The notes beneath the pieces are model-generated. The model did no database searches. It saw nothing but the letters and a program-made list of their open reading frames with translations, and had not been told where the DNA came from. A DNA stretch of 64,000 nucleotides from Gracilibacillus suaedae (GTDB lineage Bacteria > Bacillota > Bacilli > Bacillales > Amphibacillaceae): contig NZ_JAGFVL010000032.1 of the NCBI RefSeq assembly GCF_017599345.1, positions 215,642 to 279,641 on the forward strand, read 5' to 3'. Both the position numbers and the translations under genes were made by a program. Positions 27,479 to 36,597 of this stretch are shown here, piece by piece (the stretch's first letter is position 1; the number at the start of each line of letters is the position of its first letter).

Positions 27479-28147
27479 ATGAAAGATATGCCGAAGATAG
27501 CTATATTTACTTTAATAGTTGGATTTATCTTCATTGCTGTAACGGTTTCTCTTTTTATCGAATTAGCAGGTGATGTACTAGAAGAAGAAAAGTTTTTCGT
27601 AGATCGTGTTTTTCAGGAGTTTATTGTTTTTGCAAAGGAGGATTGGCTTTATCAGATGATGGGGCTGGTTACAGAAGCGGGATCAATTCTTTTTTTAACT
27701 ATAACTTCTGTTATACTAGCTGTCTATCTTTTCTTTGCGAAAAAAAGTAAATGGTATAGTTTGTTCTTCAGTATCAATATGATTGGGATCAGTCTGTTAA
27801 CTCAAGTGTTAAAACTTGTGTTTGAGCGGGAACGACCGGAGTTAATTGCACAATATGGGGGAACAGGTTTTAGCTTTCCTAGTGGACATTCGACTGGCTC
27901 GGTTGCATTTTATGGTTTTGTTATCTACTTACTGTGGAAAAAGGTCTCAACAAGATGGCTAAGAGTTTCTTATGTTCTGTTCTTTTCGTTTCTTGCAGTG
28001 ACGATTGCCTTTAGCCGTGTCGTATTAGGGGTACACTTTTTTACTGATATTGTAGCAGGGATGTCACTGGGGTTGGCGTGGCTGATCACTTGTATGATTG
28101 CTTTAGAATTATTGCTTTGGAGAGGAAGAAAAAAGCGTAATTCTTGA
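27479..28147 (+). CDS. PAP2-family phosphatase (undecaprenyl-pyrophosphate phosphatase-like)
   Basis: 222 residues with about six membrane spans. The three PAP2 phosphatase motifs are present in order: KLVFERERPE (KX6RP-type), FPSGHSTGS (PSGH) and SRVVLGVHFFTDIVAG (SRX5HX3D). The catalytic histidine is in the last motif. Family members dephosphorylate lipid pyrophosphates such as undecaprenyl-PP or phosphatidic acid at the outer face. AAAAGGAG precedes the ATG. It is monocistronic. Confidence 0.92.
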   Translation: MKDMPKIAIFTLIVGFIFIAVTVSLFIELAGDVLEEEKFFVDRVFQEFIVFAKEDWLYQMMGLVTEAGSILFLTITSVILAVYLFFAKKSKWYSLFFSINMIGISLLTQVLKLVFERERPELIAQYGGTGFSFPSGHSTGSVAFYGFVIYLLWKKVSTRWLRVSYVLFFSFLAVTIAFSRVVLGVHFFTDIVAGMSLGLAWLITCMIALELLLWRGRKKRNS

Positions 28148-28166
28148 GAATTAATTACGCTTTTTT
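28129..28166. terminator. Bidirectional intrinsic terminator
   Basis: AAAAAAGCGTAATT (28129-28142) pairs with AATTACGCTTTTTT (28153-28166). It overlaps the PAP2 stop codon and lies just before the end of the convergent Mn-catalase gene. Confidence 0.88.
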
Positions 28167-28169
28167 TAT

Positions 28170-29006
28170 CTAACATAAAGAAGGTGGGATATGGAAGTTA
28201 GTATTAAATGTATAATGTGGTGCCGGCTTCAGGGATGGAATGCCACCATATGCAGGGGGATTGTGTACGTAACGGAAATGGGAGCAACCATCCATTGAAC
28301 GACCATGGGCCCATCTTCCCTCTGCACTTTCATCCCCTTGTGAGAAGTTATAAAAATCATAGGCAACTTGCTGTTTTTCTAGATTCCTTGGGAATGTTGA
28401 TGGTACAACAACACCTTCTTTCTCTTCTAATTCTTCGATGGCTGCTAACCACATGTTTTGGTGCATCGTATCACGAGCAATTAAGAAGGAAAGCATATCC
28501 TTTACTCCTCGATCTGATGTCATTTCGTACAGTCTGGATACTTGCAAACGTCCTTGAGATTCTGCGTTTAAATTAGCACGAAAGTCTGCTAGTAGATTTC
28601 CGCTGGCGATAATATAATCAGCAGTCCAGCGATTACCAACACTGTCACCAGGCATTGCACCTAATCCGGATACAATGGCATGCTGCGGATTCATCCCGCC
28701 AATAATCGCACCCAGAACAGGATCTTTAGCCGCTTCCTCTAAGTCACCCACAGGCGCATTATCCAAAAGACGCGCAATCATTGTCGCTAACATCTCTACA
28801 TGTGCTATTTCTTCTGTACCAACATCCATTAACAAATCCTTATATTTACCATCCATTCGAACATTCCAGCCTTGAAATAAGTATTGCATGGTTACGGAGA
28901 TTTCTCCGAATTGTCCACCTAACACTTCTTGTAGCTGTTTCGCAAAAAGCGGATCAGGTCGATCAGGTTTAGCTGGATATTGCAGTTCTTTTACATGATA
29001 AAACAT
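28170..29006 (-). CDS. Manganese catalase
   Basis: 278 residues. The dimanganese ligands fit the family: E35 (GEISVTMQ), E66 and H69 (GTEEIAHVE), with further Glu and His ligands in the ferritin-like four-helix bundle. It is similar to the spore-coat-type CotJC/YdbD catalases of Bacillaceae and disproportionates H2O2 without heme. AGGATGTGAG precedes the ATG. It is monocistronic and divergent from the OYE gene, 2.3 kb from a second, heme-type catalase. Confidence 0.95.
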   Translation of the reverse strand: MFYHVKELQYPAKPDRPDPLFAKQLQEVLGGQFGEISVTMQYLFQGWNVRMDGKYKDLLMDVGTEEIAHVEMLATMIARLLDNAPVGDLEEAAKDPVLGAIIGGMNPQHAIVSGLGAMPGDSVGNRWTADYIIASGNLLADFRANLNAESQGRLQVSRLYEMTSDRGVKDMLSFLIARDTMHQNMWLAAIEELEEKEGVVVPSTFPRNLEKQQVAYDFYNFSQGDESAEGRWAHGRSMDGCSHFRYVHNPPAYGGIPSLKPAPHYTFNTNFHIPPSLC

Positions 29007-29172
29007 TTACTCACATCCTAAAAAGTAGGTTTCTGTCCATAATCTATGCAAGGGCATTTATCTTTGTTACAAAATTCATGTTTTGTTTTCTCAAGTTCAA
29101 TCGTGTGACCTTGTTATCAATTCTTGCTATACTTTATTAGGTAACAAAAAGTAAGTAAGGAGGAACTTAAAA

Positions 29173-30195
29173 GTGGATCAATTATTCAGTTCTTTTCAAA
29201 TAAAAAATCTAGAATTAAAAAATCGTGTGGTAATGCCACCAATGTGTCAATATTCGGTAACGAAAGAAGACGGTACACCTAACGATTGGCACTATACACA
29301 CTATGTAAGCCGTGCAGTTGGAGGTACCGGACTTGTGATTGTTGAGATGACAAATGTCGAGCCAGATGGCAGAATCTCTAATAACTGTTTAGGTTTATGG
29401 TCCGATGAGCAAATTCCAGCATACAAGAAAATTGTAGATGCTGTACATGCGCAAGGTTCTAAAATCGCAATCCAAATCGCACATGCTGGACGCAAAGCGG
29501 AAGATGCAAAAACACCGGTGGCTCCATCTGCGATAAGATTTAATGAACAATATAAAGAACCACGCGCACTTTCAACAGACGAAGTAAAAGAAATGGTGGA
29601 AAAATTCCGTCAATCTGTTCGACGTGCTGTAGAAGCAGGGTTTGACGCGATTGAATTGCATGGTGCTCATGGATACTTAATTCATCAATTCCATTCCAGC
29701 TATACCAATAAACGTGATGATGAGTATGGTGAATTGACACGCTTTGGTACAGAAGTAGTAAAAGCTGTCAAAAGAGAAATGCCGGATGGTATGCCATTAA
29801 TTATGAGAATATCTGCAACTGAATTTGTCGAAGAAGGTTATCAGCTACAAGATGGTATTGCATTAGCAAAAGCCTATAAAGAGGCTGGTGTAGATATGTT
29901 CCATATTAGTGCTGGCGGAGAAGGTGCTATTGCCCCATCTCGAAATCCAGGCGGGCATGCAGGGTACATGGTTCCTTTCGCAAGAGCGATGCGTGAAGCT
30001 CTAGAGGTGCCAGTCATTGCAGTAGGTCGTTTAGAAGATGCCCATCTAGCAGATTCAATTGTTGGTAATCAGGATGCAGATCTCATTGCGATCGGAAGAG
30101 GTATGCTACGTGATCCGTATTGGACAATTCATGCTGCTCACGAGTTAGGACAGGAAACCGAAGTACCTGTTCAATATGAACGCGGGTTTGTTTAA
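29173..30195 (+). CDS. namA: NADPH dehydrogenase NamA (Old Yellow Enzyme family)
   Basis: 340 residues from a GTG preceded by AAGGAGG. It matches the YqjM/NamA subclass: the flavin-tuning cysteine C25 in PPMCQYS, AHAGRKA, the HGAHGYLIHQFHSSYTNKR active-site region and a C-terminal PVQYERGF arginine finger as in YqjM dimers. It is an FMN enzyme that reduces activated C=C bonds of enones, nitro-compounds and quinones, and is linked to electrophile and oxidative stress. Confidence 0.95.
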   Translation: MDQLFSSFQIKNLELKNRVVMPPMCQYSVTKEDGTPNDWHYTHYVSRAVGGTGLVIVEMTNVEPDGRISNNCLGLWSDEQIPAYKKIVDAVHAQGSKIAIQIAHAGRKAEDAKTPVAPSAIRFNEQYKEPRALSTDEVKEMVEKFRQSVRRAVEAGFDAIELHGAHGYLIHQFHSSYTNKRDDEYGELTRFGTEVVKAVKREMPDGMPLIMRISATEFVEEGYQLQDGIALAKAYKEAGVDMFHISAGGEGAIAPSRNPGGHAGYMVPFARAMREALEVPVIAVGRLEDAHLADSIVGNQDADLIAIGRGMLRDPYWTIHAAHELGQETEVPVQYERGFV

Positions 30196-30205
30196 AAACG
30201 AGAGG

Positions 30206-30237
30206 GACGTCACACATTAGTGGCGTCTTTTCTTTTT
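30206..30237 (+). terminator. Intrinsic terminator of namA
   Basis: GACGTCAC (30206-30213) pairs with GTGGCGTC (30220-30227), with one wobble pair, followed by TTTTCTTTTT. Confidence 0.82.
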
Positions 30238-30292
30238 AGTAGGAATGTTCTAGAATAGGTGTAACTGCATTTTACAGAAGGATGTGAATATT

Positions 30293-31054
30293 TTGCAATT
30301 CAGACCATGTATCGATTTGCATCAAGGAAAAGTAAAGCAAATTGTTGGTGCGACGCTTAATAGTGAAAACAAAAATGTAATTGAAAATTATGTTTCTACA
30401 TATGACAGCAGCTATTATGCAGAAATGTTTCAGAGAGATAACTTAATTGGTGGTCATGTGATTATGCTAGGAGATGGTAATAAAGAAGCAGCAATACAAG
30501 CATTAAAAACGTACCCAGGTGGATTACAAATCGGTGGTGGAATTAATGCCGATAATGCGGAAGAATTCCTTGAAGCAGGAGCTTCTCATGTGATTGTGAC
30601 ATCTTATATTTTTCATGATGGCGAGTTAAAAATGGATCGACTAGAGAAATTAATTGAGAAAATTGGCAAGGAAAGACTTGTGATTGACTTAAGCTGTAAA
30701 CAAAAAGATGGCAAATGGTTTGTAGTCACAGACAAATGGACGAAATTCAGTAATATTGAAATAACACCATCAACGATTAAAGATTTGGAACATTATTGTG
30801 ATGAGTTTTTAATCCATGCCGCTGATGTGGAAGGAAAACGAGCTGGTATTGCAGAAAACTTAGTAGCCAAGCTCGCTGACTATGTATCGATTCCAACGAC
30901 TTATGCTGGTGGCGTCCGGTCGATGGAGGATCTCCAGCTTTTTGAGCAATTAGCAAAAGGGAAACTACACGTGACTATAGGCAGTGCACTTGATATTTTT
31001 GGTGGAGATTTGTCTTATCAAAAAGTTGTAGAGTATTGTAAATCTAATAAATAA
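30293..31054 (+). CDS. hisA: Eukaryotic-type HisA, ProFAR isomerase (HIS6-like)
   Basis: 253 residues. A TTG start at 30293 is preferred because AAGGATGTG lies nine bases upstream; a GTG at 30284 overlaps that ribosome-binding site. The protein is a TIM barrel closer to yeast HIS6 than to ordinary bacterial HisA: FRPCIDLHQGKVKQIVG at the start, GGHVIMLG, LQIGGGIN, a long LSCKQKDGKWFVVTDKW insertion, LIHAADVEGKRAGI and TIGSALDIFGG. Likely catalytic aspartates are D8 and D178. It isomerises ProFAR to PRFAR in histidine synthesis. No other his gene is in the window. Both phosphate-binding loops look intact. Confidence 0.88.
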   Translation: MQFRPCIDLHQGKVKQIVGATLNSENKNVIENYVSTYDSSYYAEMFQRDNLIGGHVIMLGDGNKEAAIQALKTYPGGLQIGGGINADNAEEFLEAGASHVIVTSYIFHDGELKMDRLEKLIEKIGKERLVIDLSCKQKDGKWFVVTDKWTKFSNIEITPSTIKDLEHYCDEFLIHAADVEGKRAGIAENLVAKLADYVSIPTTYAGGVRSMEDLQLFEQLAKGKLHVTIGSALDIFGGDLSYQKVVEYCKSNK

Positions 31055-31256
31055 CAAAACGTAGCGTGTTCTTAAAAGATTTGTTGGATAAATCGAGATA
31101 AACAACAAAAGGCAGTGTGCTCCCGAAAGATTTGTTGGATAAATCAAGATAAACAACAAAACGTAGCGTGCTCCCGAAAGATTTGTTGGATAAATCAAGA
31201 TAAACAACAAAACCCAGCGTGCCCTCAAAAGATTTGTTGAATAAATCGGAAGAAGC
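31053..31256. repeat. Tandem 51-bp repeat array, four units
   Basis: Four consecutive units start at 31053, 31104, 31155 and 31206, the conserved GATTTGTTG occurring every 51 bp. Each holds CAACAAA ... TTTGTTG inverted arms around a variable GC-richer loop, then an AT-rich spacer. It begins at the hisA-like stop codon and fills the 246-bp gap to the terminator. As 51 is a multiple of three, one minus-strand frame is artefactually open. Confidence 0.85.
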
Positions 31257-31259
31257 ATC

Positions 31260-31292
31260 AAAAATCCTAGGAATGACACTCCTAGGATTTTT
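31260..31292. terminator. Bidirectional intrinsic terminator
   Basis: AAAAATCCTAGGA (31260-31272) pairs perfectly with TCCTAGGATTTTT (31280-31292), between the hisA-like gene and the convergent catalase gene. Confidence 0.9.
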
Positions 31293-31300
31293 AATTTCAT

Positions 31301-32863
31301 TTAATATGGATCTGATGGATGCCCCATTGCTCCTGCTTCTTGTACAGCGTCTTCCATCATTTCTTTATTACTTTTCATGGCCATTTTTAAGCCATCCTCT
31401 ACTCGTTTTCCATAATCATTGTCACATTGATAGAAATGTTGGATCATTTGATCTTGAATCTCTTTTCGACAACCTGATAAAGCAGAAACAAGATTTTTGA
31501 TCAGATCGTCTTTTTCCCAATCGCTTAAGCGACGGTATGTTTCACCGGCTTGACCATAATTGTTTTCCCGGGAAATAGCTTTACGCTGTAAATTCCCTTC
31601 TACATATGGCTCGTGCTCAACACCAGGGTTTTTATCTTCTTTTAATCCACCGATGATCGATGGTTCATAATCGACATGCGGGTTTTTGAAATCACCATAA
31701 TCTTGCCTGAAGTCCATTTGCCCACCAGTTTGATTGGTTGCTACTCTATGGTGAGGACGGTTAATTGGTAACTGTAAATAGTTAGCTCCCACACGGTAGC
31801 GCTGCGTATCAGAATAGGAGTAGGTTCTACCTTGTAATAGCTTATCGTCAGAGAAATCTAAGCCATCAACTAATACACCAGTTCCAAAAGCAGACTGTTC
31901 TACCTCGGCATGGAAGTTCTCTGGATTTCGATTTAATACCATTTTCCCAACTTTGTGCCAAGGATAATCTTCCTTATACCAAAGCTTCGTTGCATCTAAT
32001 GGATCGTAATCCAGTTCAGGATGCTCACCATCTTCCATGATTTGAACATATAGCTCCCATTCCGGATAGTCTCCTTTTTCAATGGCTTCATAAAGATCTT
32101 GAGTTGCATGGTTAAAGTTTTTACCTTGAATTTCCGTTGCTTCATCCTGTGTTAAGTTCTTAATCCCTTGGACTGGCTCCCAATGATATTTTACTAAGAC
32201 TGCTTTTCCTTCTTCATTGACCCACTTATAGGTGTGAACCCCTGATCCTTGCATGTGGCGATATGTTGCCGGAATTCCCCAGGGGGAAAAGACAAATGTA
32301 ACCATGTGCAATGCTTCCGGTGATTGACTGACAAAGTCAAACATGCGCTCAAGGTTTTGATAATTGGTTACTGGGTCAGGGCGAAATGCGTGAATCATAT
32401 CAGGGAATTTCAGCGGATCACGAATAAAGAATATTTTTAAGTTGTTACCAACCAGATCCCAGTTCCCGTCTTCTGTATAAAATTTTATAGCGAATCCGCG
32501 TGGATCTCTTAATGTTTCAGGAGAATGTTTACCATGAACTACCGTAGAAAATCGGACAAAAACAGGAGTTTGCACTTCTGTATTGGTAAACACTTTTGCT
32601 CTAGTATACTTAGAAATTGGTTCACCATTTACGGTTCCATATGACTGGAAATAGCCATGTGCCCCTGTTCCGCGAGCGTGAACAATTCGTTCCGGAATTT
32701 TTTCTCGGTCAAAGTGGCTTATTTTTTCCAAGAAGTCATAATTCTCTAATGTTGTCGGACCACGATCTCCGACAGTACGAACGTTCTGATTGTCGGTAAC
32801 CGCATGACCTTGCTGATTGGTCATCTTTTCTTCACCGTGATTCGGGTTCTGTTTGTTCTCCAT
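31301..32863 (-). CDS. Monofunctional heme catalase
   Basis: 520 residues from the ATG at 32863, which has AAGGAGG eight bases upstream; an ATG nine codons earlier lacks one. The distal histidine H62 ([12 protein letters not shown]), the [20 protein letters not shown] heme-pocket region, distal Asn in [13 protein letters not shown] and the proximal Tyr region [14 protein letters not shown] are all present. It decomposes H2O2 to water and oxygen in the cytoplasm. Length and lack of a C-terminal flavodoxin-like domain mark a small-subunit catalase of the KatA/KatX type. It is monocistronic. Confidence 0.96.
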   Translation of the reverse strand: MENKQNPNHGEEKMTNQQGHAVTDNQNVRTVGDRGPTTLENYDFLEKISHFDREKIPERIVHARGTGAHGYFQSYGTVNGEPISKYTRAKVFTNTEVQTPVFVRFSTVVHGKHSPETLRDPRGFAIKFYTEDGNWDLVGNNLKIFFIRDPLKFPDMIHAFRPDPVTNYQNLERMFDFVSQSPEALHMVTFVFSPWGIPATYRHMQGSGVHTYKWVNEEGKAVLVKYHWEPVQGIKNLTQDEATEIQGKNFNHATQDLYEAIEKGDYPEWELYVQIMEDGEHPELDYDPLDATKLWYKEDYPWHKVGKMVLNRNPENFHAEVEQSAFGTGVLVDGLDFSDDKLLQGRTYSYSDTQRYRVGANYLQLPINRPHHRVATNQTGGQMDFRQDYGDFKNPHVDYEPSIIGGLKEDKNPGVEHEPYVEGNLQRKAISRENNYGQAGETYRRLSDWEKDDLIKNLVSALSGCRKEIQDQMIQHFYQCDNDYGKRVEDGLKMAMKSNKEMMEDAVQEAGAMGHPSDPY

Positions 32864-33057
32864 TCTCTTAACCTCCTTGAGATTTGTCATCTCCAGTATT
32901 CCCCAGTTTTTGGAGGTTATGCGAGACTGAGTAAGTGTTTCTCTAGAAAAACGATTGGCTAGGCATAACTTAAGTGATTTGGTGTAGTTTTTGATATAAT
33001 GTTAATACATTAAAATTTCTATATATTGACTATTGTTCGCTGAATGGAGAGATTATT

Positions 33058-33513
33058 TTGAAAATAATAGTAGATGATTTAACCCATCCGAAAGTTAGAG
33101 GATTGATAACGGAACATCTTGAACAGATGTCTAAAATTTCTCCCCCGGAAAGTATCCATGCTTTCAATCTTGACGGTTTGAAACAACCAGATGTTACTTT
33201 CTGGAGTGCATGGGAAAACGATACATTACTCGGTTGTGGGGCGCTTAAAGAGTTAGACGATCAACATGGAGAGATAAAATCAATGCGAACTGCTACCTCG
33301 CATATAAGAAAAGGTGTTGCAAAGCGAATCCTTCAACACATATTGGAAGAAGCTAAAAGGCGTGACTATCAGAGACTAAGTTTGGAAACAGGTTCAATGA
33401 AGGCTTTTGAACCAGCCAAACGATTATATACCAGCTTTGGATTTCAATATTGTAAGCCGTTTTCAGATTACATAGAAGACCCGAACAGTGTATATATGAC
33501 AAAAGAATTATAG
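33058..33513 (+). CDS. GNAT family N-acetyltransferase
   Basis: 151 residues from a TTG start with GGAGAG seven bases upstream. The acetyl-CoA loop is in TSHIRKGVAKRILQHILEEA (the R/Q-x-x-G-x-A motif as RKGVAK). Length and fold match small-molecule GNATs such as YsnE-like proteins; the acceptor is unknown. It is divergent from catalase and about 110 bp upstream of the hydrolase gene. Confidence 0.88.
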   Translation: MKIIVDDLTHPKVRGLITEHLEQMSKISPPESIHAFNLDGLKQPDVTFWSAWENDTLLGCGALKELDDQHGEIKSMRTATSHIRKGVAKRILQHILEEAKRRDYQRLSLETGSMKAFEPAKRLYTSFGFQYCKPFSDYIEDPNSVYMTKEL

Positions 33514-33625
33514 TTTCAATTGATCAAGCAATACTCCATTTTCTTGTAAATACCAAAACATCATGTAACTAAAAACAGAATGAAATAAGGTCATATAAGA
33601 AAATGTAGGAGGACACAGAACATTG

Positions 33626-34585
33626 ATGAAAGTAACCATTATCATAATAGTGATTGTTGTGGTTATGCTAGGAGCTTATTTTTGGGTAGGGAACTATTTT
33701 TACAATTTCGCATTGAATGCACAGAAAGAAAAAATATTTATTAAAGATAATCCTCATTTAGCAAGAAGTGAAGCGGTACTGCCCGAGGTTGCTGAAAAAG
33801 AAAAACTCACCGATAATACATTTAAAGAACGTGTTCCATCATCAAGTATCTCGATGATTTCCAAGGATAAACTGCGGCTTAAGTTACATGCGGACCTTTA
33901 TGAACAAGCCGAGCAAAATCATAAATGGGCGATTGTTGTCCATGGCTATGGAGCAAAAGCTGCTGTGATGGTGAGATGGATTCGTGGCTTCTATGATAAA
34001 GGATTTAATGTGCTTGCACCTGATCTTCGCGGACATGGTGAAAGTGAAGGAAACTATATCGGTATGGGCTGGCATGATCGCTTGGATATCTTATCATGGG
34101 TTGATCACATATTAGCTATTAATCCTGACGCTGAGATTGTTTTATATGGGGTTTCAATGGGTGGAGCCACAGTTATGATGGCATCAGGAGAGTGTTTACC
34201 GGCAAATGTGAGGGTCATCGTAGAAGATTGTGGCTATACAGCTGTTGACGATATTTTTGCTTATCAACTAGCTGATTTATTTAAACTACCGAAGTTTCCA
34301 TTTATTAATGCCGCCAATACCGTCAGCAAACTGCGAGCGGGATTTGATCTATATGAAGCTTCAGCGGTGAACAAGGTTCGTGCAAGTAAGATACCGATGT
34401 TATTTATTCATGGGGAAAGGGATAGTTTTGTGCCATTTGAAATGATCGATAAAGTGTTTGAGGTAGCGAATGACGATAAAGAGAAACTAGTCATTCCAAA
34501 GGCAGGACATGGTGAAGCGGTACAGGTTGATTCAGAATTATACTGGACAACGATTTTTAATTTTGTTCATAAATATATAAGGTGA
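33626..34585 (+). CDS. Membrane-anchored alpha/beta hydrolase, second paralogue
   Basis: 319 residues from the ATG at 33626; a TTG immediately before it is also possible with the AGGAGGA ribosome-binding site. An N-terminal signal anchor (about 3-20) precedes the hydrolase fold with S177 (GVSMGG), D266 (HGERDSF) and H295 (AGHGE). The GNYFYNFAL segment after the anchor, the DLRGHGESEGNY turn and the DLYEASAVNKV stretch mirror the protein encoded at 16728. Its 3' end runs close to the LysE gene (24 bp). The substrate is unknown. Confidence 0.88.
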   Translation: MKVTIIIIVIVVVMLGAYFWVGNYFYNFALNAQKEKIFIKDNPHLARSEAVLPEVAEKEKLTDNTFKERVPSSSISMISKDKLRLKLHADLYEQAEQNHKWAIVVHGYGAKAAVMVRWIRGFYDKGFNVLAPDLRGHGESEGNYIGMGWHDRLDILSWVDHILAINPDAEIVLYGVSMGGATVMMASGECLPANVRVIVEDCGYTAVDDIFAYQLADLFKLPKFPFINAANTVSKLRAGFDLYEASAVNKVRASKIPMLFIHGERDSFVPFEMIDKVFEVANDDKEKLVIPKAGHGEAVQVDSELYWTTIFNFVHKYIR

Positions 34586-34608
34586 CTTTTTATCAGGGGG
34601 AATGTTAC

Positions 34609-35259
34609 ATGTTTGACTTTTTTGCTATCGATTATTCATTGTTACCGGCATTTATGCTAGCCGCCTTTATTATTTGTATTGCACCAGGACCAGATATGGC
34701 TTTTGTCATCAGCAGAAGTATTTCTCAGGGAAGAAGATATGGAATCGCAACAGCATTTGGTATTCAAATGGGCGTACTTGTTCATATTGTACTAGCAGTA
34801 TTAGGATTATCCGCTATTCTTATGACTTCTACATGGGCTTTTCTCATCTTGAAATATGTGGGAGCAGCGTATCTAGTTTATTTGGGGATACAAACCTTAC
34901 GTGATCGAAAAAATGTACAAATTTTTACCGATAAGAAAAAAGTGAGTGTTCGTAAAGCTTTTATGGAAGGTGCGTTAACAGATATTTTTAATCCGAAAGT
35001 TGCGTTATTCTTCTTAACATTTATTCCGCAATTTATTAATCCGAGTTTATCCAGTACAGCTAGTCAGTTTATTATTTTAGGTTTAATTTTAGGTATTATC
35101 GGTTTATTGGTAGATATTTCGACTGCTTTTATTGCTAGCTTGTTTGGTAATTTCTTAGCGAAAAATAAAACAGCGCTATGGTGGCAACAGACCGTAAGTG
35201 GGATTACTTTGCTTGGGCTTGGTGCATGGTTGGCACTGGATGGGAAGTTGAAAAGCTGA
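34609..35259 (+). CDS. LysE/RhtB family amino-acid exporter
   Basis: 216 residues from the ATG at 34609 behind CAGGGGGA; an upstream in-frame ATG inside the hydrolase gene is rejected. Six membrane helices and the family signature CIAPGPDMAFVISRSISQGR, then GIATAFGIQMG, near the N-terminus. Members export amino acids such as lysine, threonine or homoserine lactone by proton antiport. The tight spacing to the hydrolase gene suggests cotranscription. Confidence 0.93.
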   Translation: MFDFFAIDYSLLPAFMLAAFIICIAPGPDMAFVISRSISQGRRYGIATAFGIQMGVLVHIVLAVLGLSAILMTSTWAFLILKYVGAAYLVYLGIQTLRDRKNVQIFTDKKKVSVRKAFMEGALTDIFNPKVALFFLTFIPQFINPSLSSTASQFIILGLILGIIGLLVDISTAFIASLFGNFLAKNKTALWWQQTVSGITLLGLGAWLALDGKLKS

Positions 35260-35279
35260 AACTAGCGGAAGAGCGAACG

Positions 35280-35298
35280 GTCCGTTGTAACAACGGAC
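35280..35298 (+). terminator. Short hairpin after the LysE gene
   Basis: GTCCGTTG and CAACGGAC pair across a TAA loop. There is no T-run, so terminator function is uncertain. Confidence 0.4.
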
Positions 35299-35395
35299 TG
35301 ATACGCTTACTACAATTTAAAATGTATTATTAGTCAATCTCTATTTTCAGGGAATTAATTGTATCAATTCTGGGTGAGAGGAGAGGTGTTTTTTT

Positions 35396-36103
35396 ATGAA
35401 AACAATTGGGCTAATAGGCGGGATGAGCTGGGAATCCTCTGTTGAGTATTATCGTATAATCAATGAAGAGGTGAAATATAGATTAGGCGGTTTACATTCA
35501 GCTAAATGTTTATTGTATAGCGTTGATTTTGACAAAATTGAACGTTATCAATCTGAGGGGAACTGGGAGAAATCTGGTAACTATTTAGCTGAAGTGGCAG
35601 CATCGTTGGAAAAAGCAGGTGCTGAGCTTATTGTGCTCTGTACGAATACGATGCATAAAGTAATAGGTTATATTGAAGAAAAGATAGATATTCCGATTTT
35701 ACATATTGGTGATGCAACGGCAACGAAGATAAAAGAATCCATGATTAAGAGAGTAGGTCTACTTGGTACGAAATATACAATGGAACAGGATTTTTATAAG
35801 TCAAAGATAGAAGCAAACGGACTGGATGTCATTGTTCCAAAAGAAACAGAAAGGGATCAAGTGAACAAAGTCATTTTTGAAGAATTGTGTCTAGGAATAA
35901 TTAACAACACTTCTAGAGAATATTATTTAGAGGTTATTAGAAATTTAATTGATGATGGGGCAGAGGGCATTATTTTGGGTTGTACAGAGATTGGTTTATT
36001 GATCAAGCCTGAAGATGCAGAGGTTCCGTTATTTGATACTGCTATTATTCATGCAAAAGAAGCGGTAAATCAAGCTTTTACAAAAGATGGGAAACACCTG
36101 TAA
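35396..36103 (+). CDS. Aspartate/glutamate racemase family protein
   Basis: 235 residues. The two catalytic cysteines of the cofactor-independent racemase family are C82 (LCTNTMHK) and C196 (LGCTEIGLL). The N-terminal IGLIGGMSWESSVEYYR is typical of the RacX/YgeA group, some of which have broad amino-acid racemase activity. It produces D-amino acids for wall remodelling or is catabolic. GAGAGGAGAGGTG precedes the ATG. It is monocistronic, with a strong terminator about 145 bp downstream. Confidence 0.92.
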   Translation: MKTIGLIGGMSWESSVEYYRIINEEVKYRLGGLHSAKCLLYSVDFDKIERYQSEGNWEKSGNYLAEVAASLEKAGAELIVLCTNTMHKVIGYIEEKIDIPILHIGDATATKIKESMIKRVGLLGTKYTMEQDFYKSKIEANGLDVIVPKETERDQVNKVIFEELCLGIINNTSREYYLEVIRNLIDDGAEGIILGCTEIGLLIKPEDAEVPLFDTAIIHAKEAVNQAFTKDGKHL

Positions 36104-36247
36104 CTGGATTCAAATGATATGGATATGATGGACTCGTAAATGTTAGAAACCAAACTATCACAAACTAGTCTGATCAATCAAGCTTCACTAAACTCTATAT
36201 AATGGTGAAAGTAAGCACAGACTAGCCCTTCAACATCAAATGCAAAG

Positions 36248-36290
36248 AAAAAGCTCCTAAGTTAACGTGTATAACTTAGGAGCTTTTTTT
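36248..36290 (+). terminator. Strong intrinsic terminator
   Basis: A 17-bp stem: AAAAAGCTCCTAAGTTA (36248-36264) pairs with 36272-36288, followed by more T. It ends the racemase transcript. Confidence 0.9.
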
Positions 36291-36302
36291 GGAGTAATAA
36301 AA

Positions 36303-36422
36303 ACAAACATTTTCTTGTTTGCAGGAAGTGATGAAATTGCTAGTGCAAATGAAAAAGTTGTTTGTAAACGACTAGTCGATTATGAGGGAAGAAAGCTTGT
36401 CATGCAAGCTCCGAGAAATTAG
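36303..36422 (+). pseudogene. Possible gene remnant of unknown origin
   Basis: One frame reads FLFAGSDEIASANEKVVCKR, then LVDYEGRKLVMQAPRN and a stop, with balanced protein-like composition but no start codon or ribosome-binding site. It runs out of the preceding terminator. It may be the 3' end of a decayed gene or chance; I cannot name a family. Confidence 0.3.
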
Positions 36423-36487
36423 GTGACTTTACGAATTGCTCAATCATCGTTTTACTGCGGTCACTTTATGATAACGAAAACTTTTTA

Positions 36488-36597
36488 TTCTACTTATTAG
36501 ATTTCCTTGTAATCTTTTTTTACCGGGAAAACCTCTAATTTTAATAGGTTCATTTCCCGGTTAATGCAACTTTACCGGGAATTCTTACAGTTACATA
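36488..36597. repeat. Dispersed intergenic repeat of about 105-110 bp, copy 2
   Basis: Second copy of the element at 17769-17872, in the same orientation, with the blocks in the same order. It contains CCGGGAAA / TTTCCCGG inverted arms and a further ACCGGGAA. It sits exactly at the broken end of an oligoendopeptidase fragment. Confidence 0.6.

Noticed and set aside
28208..28576. Plus-strand 122-residue frame within the Mn-catalase gene
   Set aside because: Antisense to a complete catalase with intact metal ligands; no start signals.
31053..31256. CRISPR array
   Set aside because: Units are contiguous with no unique spacers between conserved repeats, the conserved part is a short hairpin arm, and no cas genes are in the window.
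30965..31300. Minus-strand frame encoding a 17-residue repeated peptide
   Set aside because: It is open only because the 51-bp DNA repeat is a multiple of three. It has no ribosome-binding site, overlaps the hisA-like gene and extends through a terminator.
32990..33010. PerR box near TTGATATAATGTTAATACAT upstream of catalase
   Set aside because: Only the left half fits the PerR consensus; it is better explained as a TATAAT -10 element for the divergent GNAT gene.
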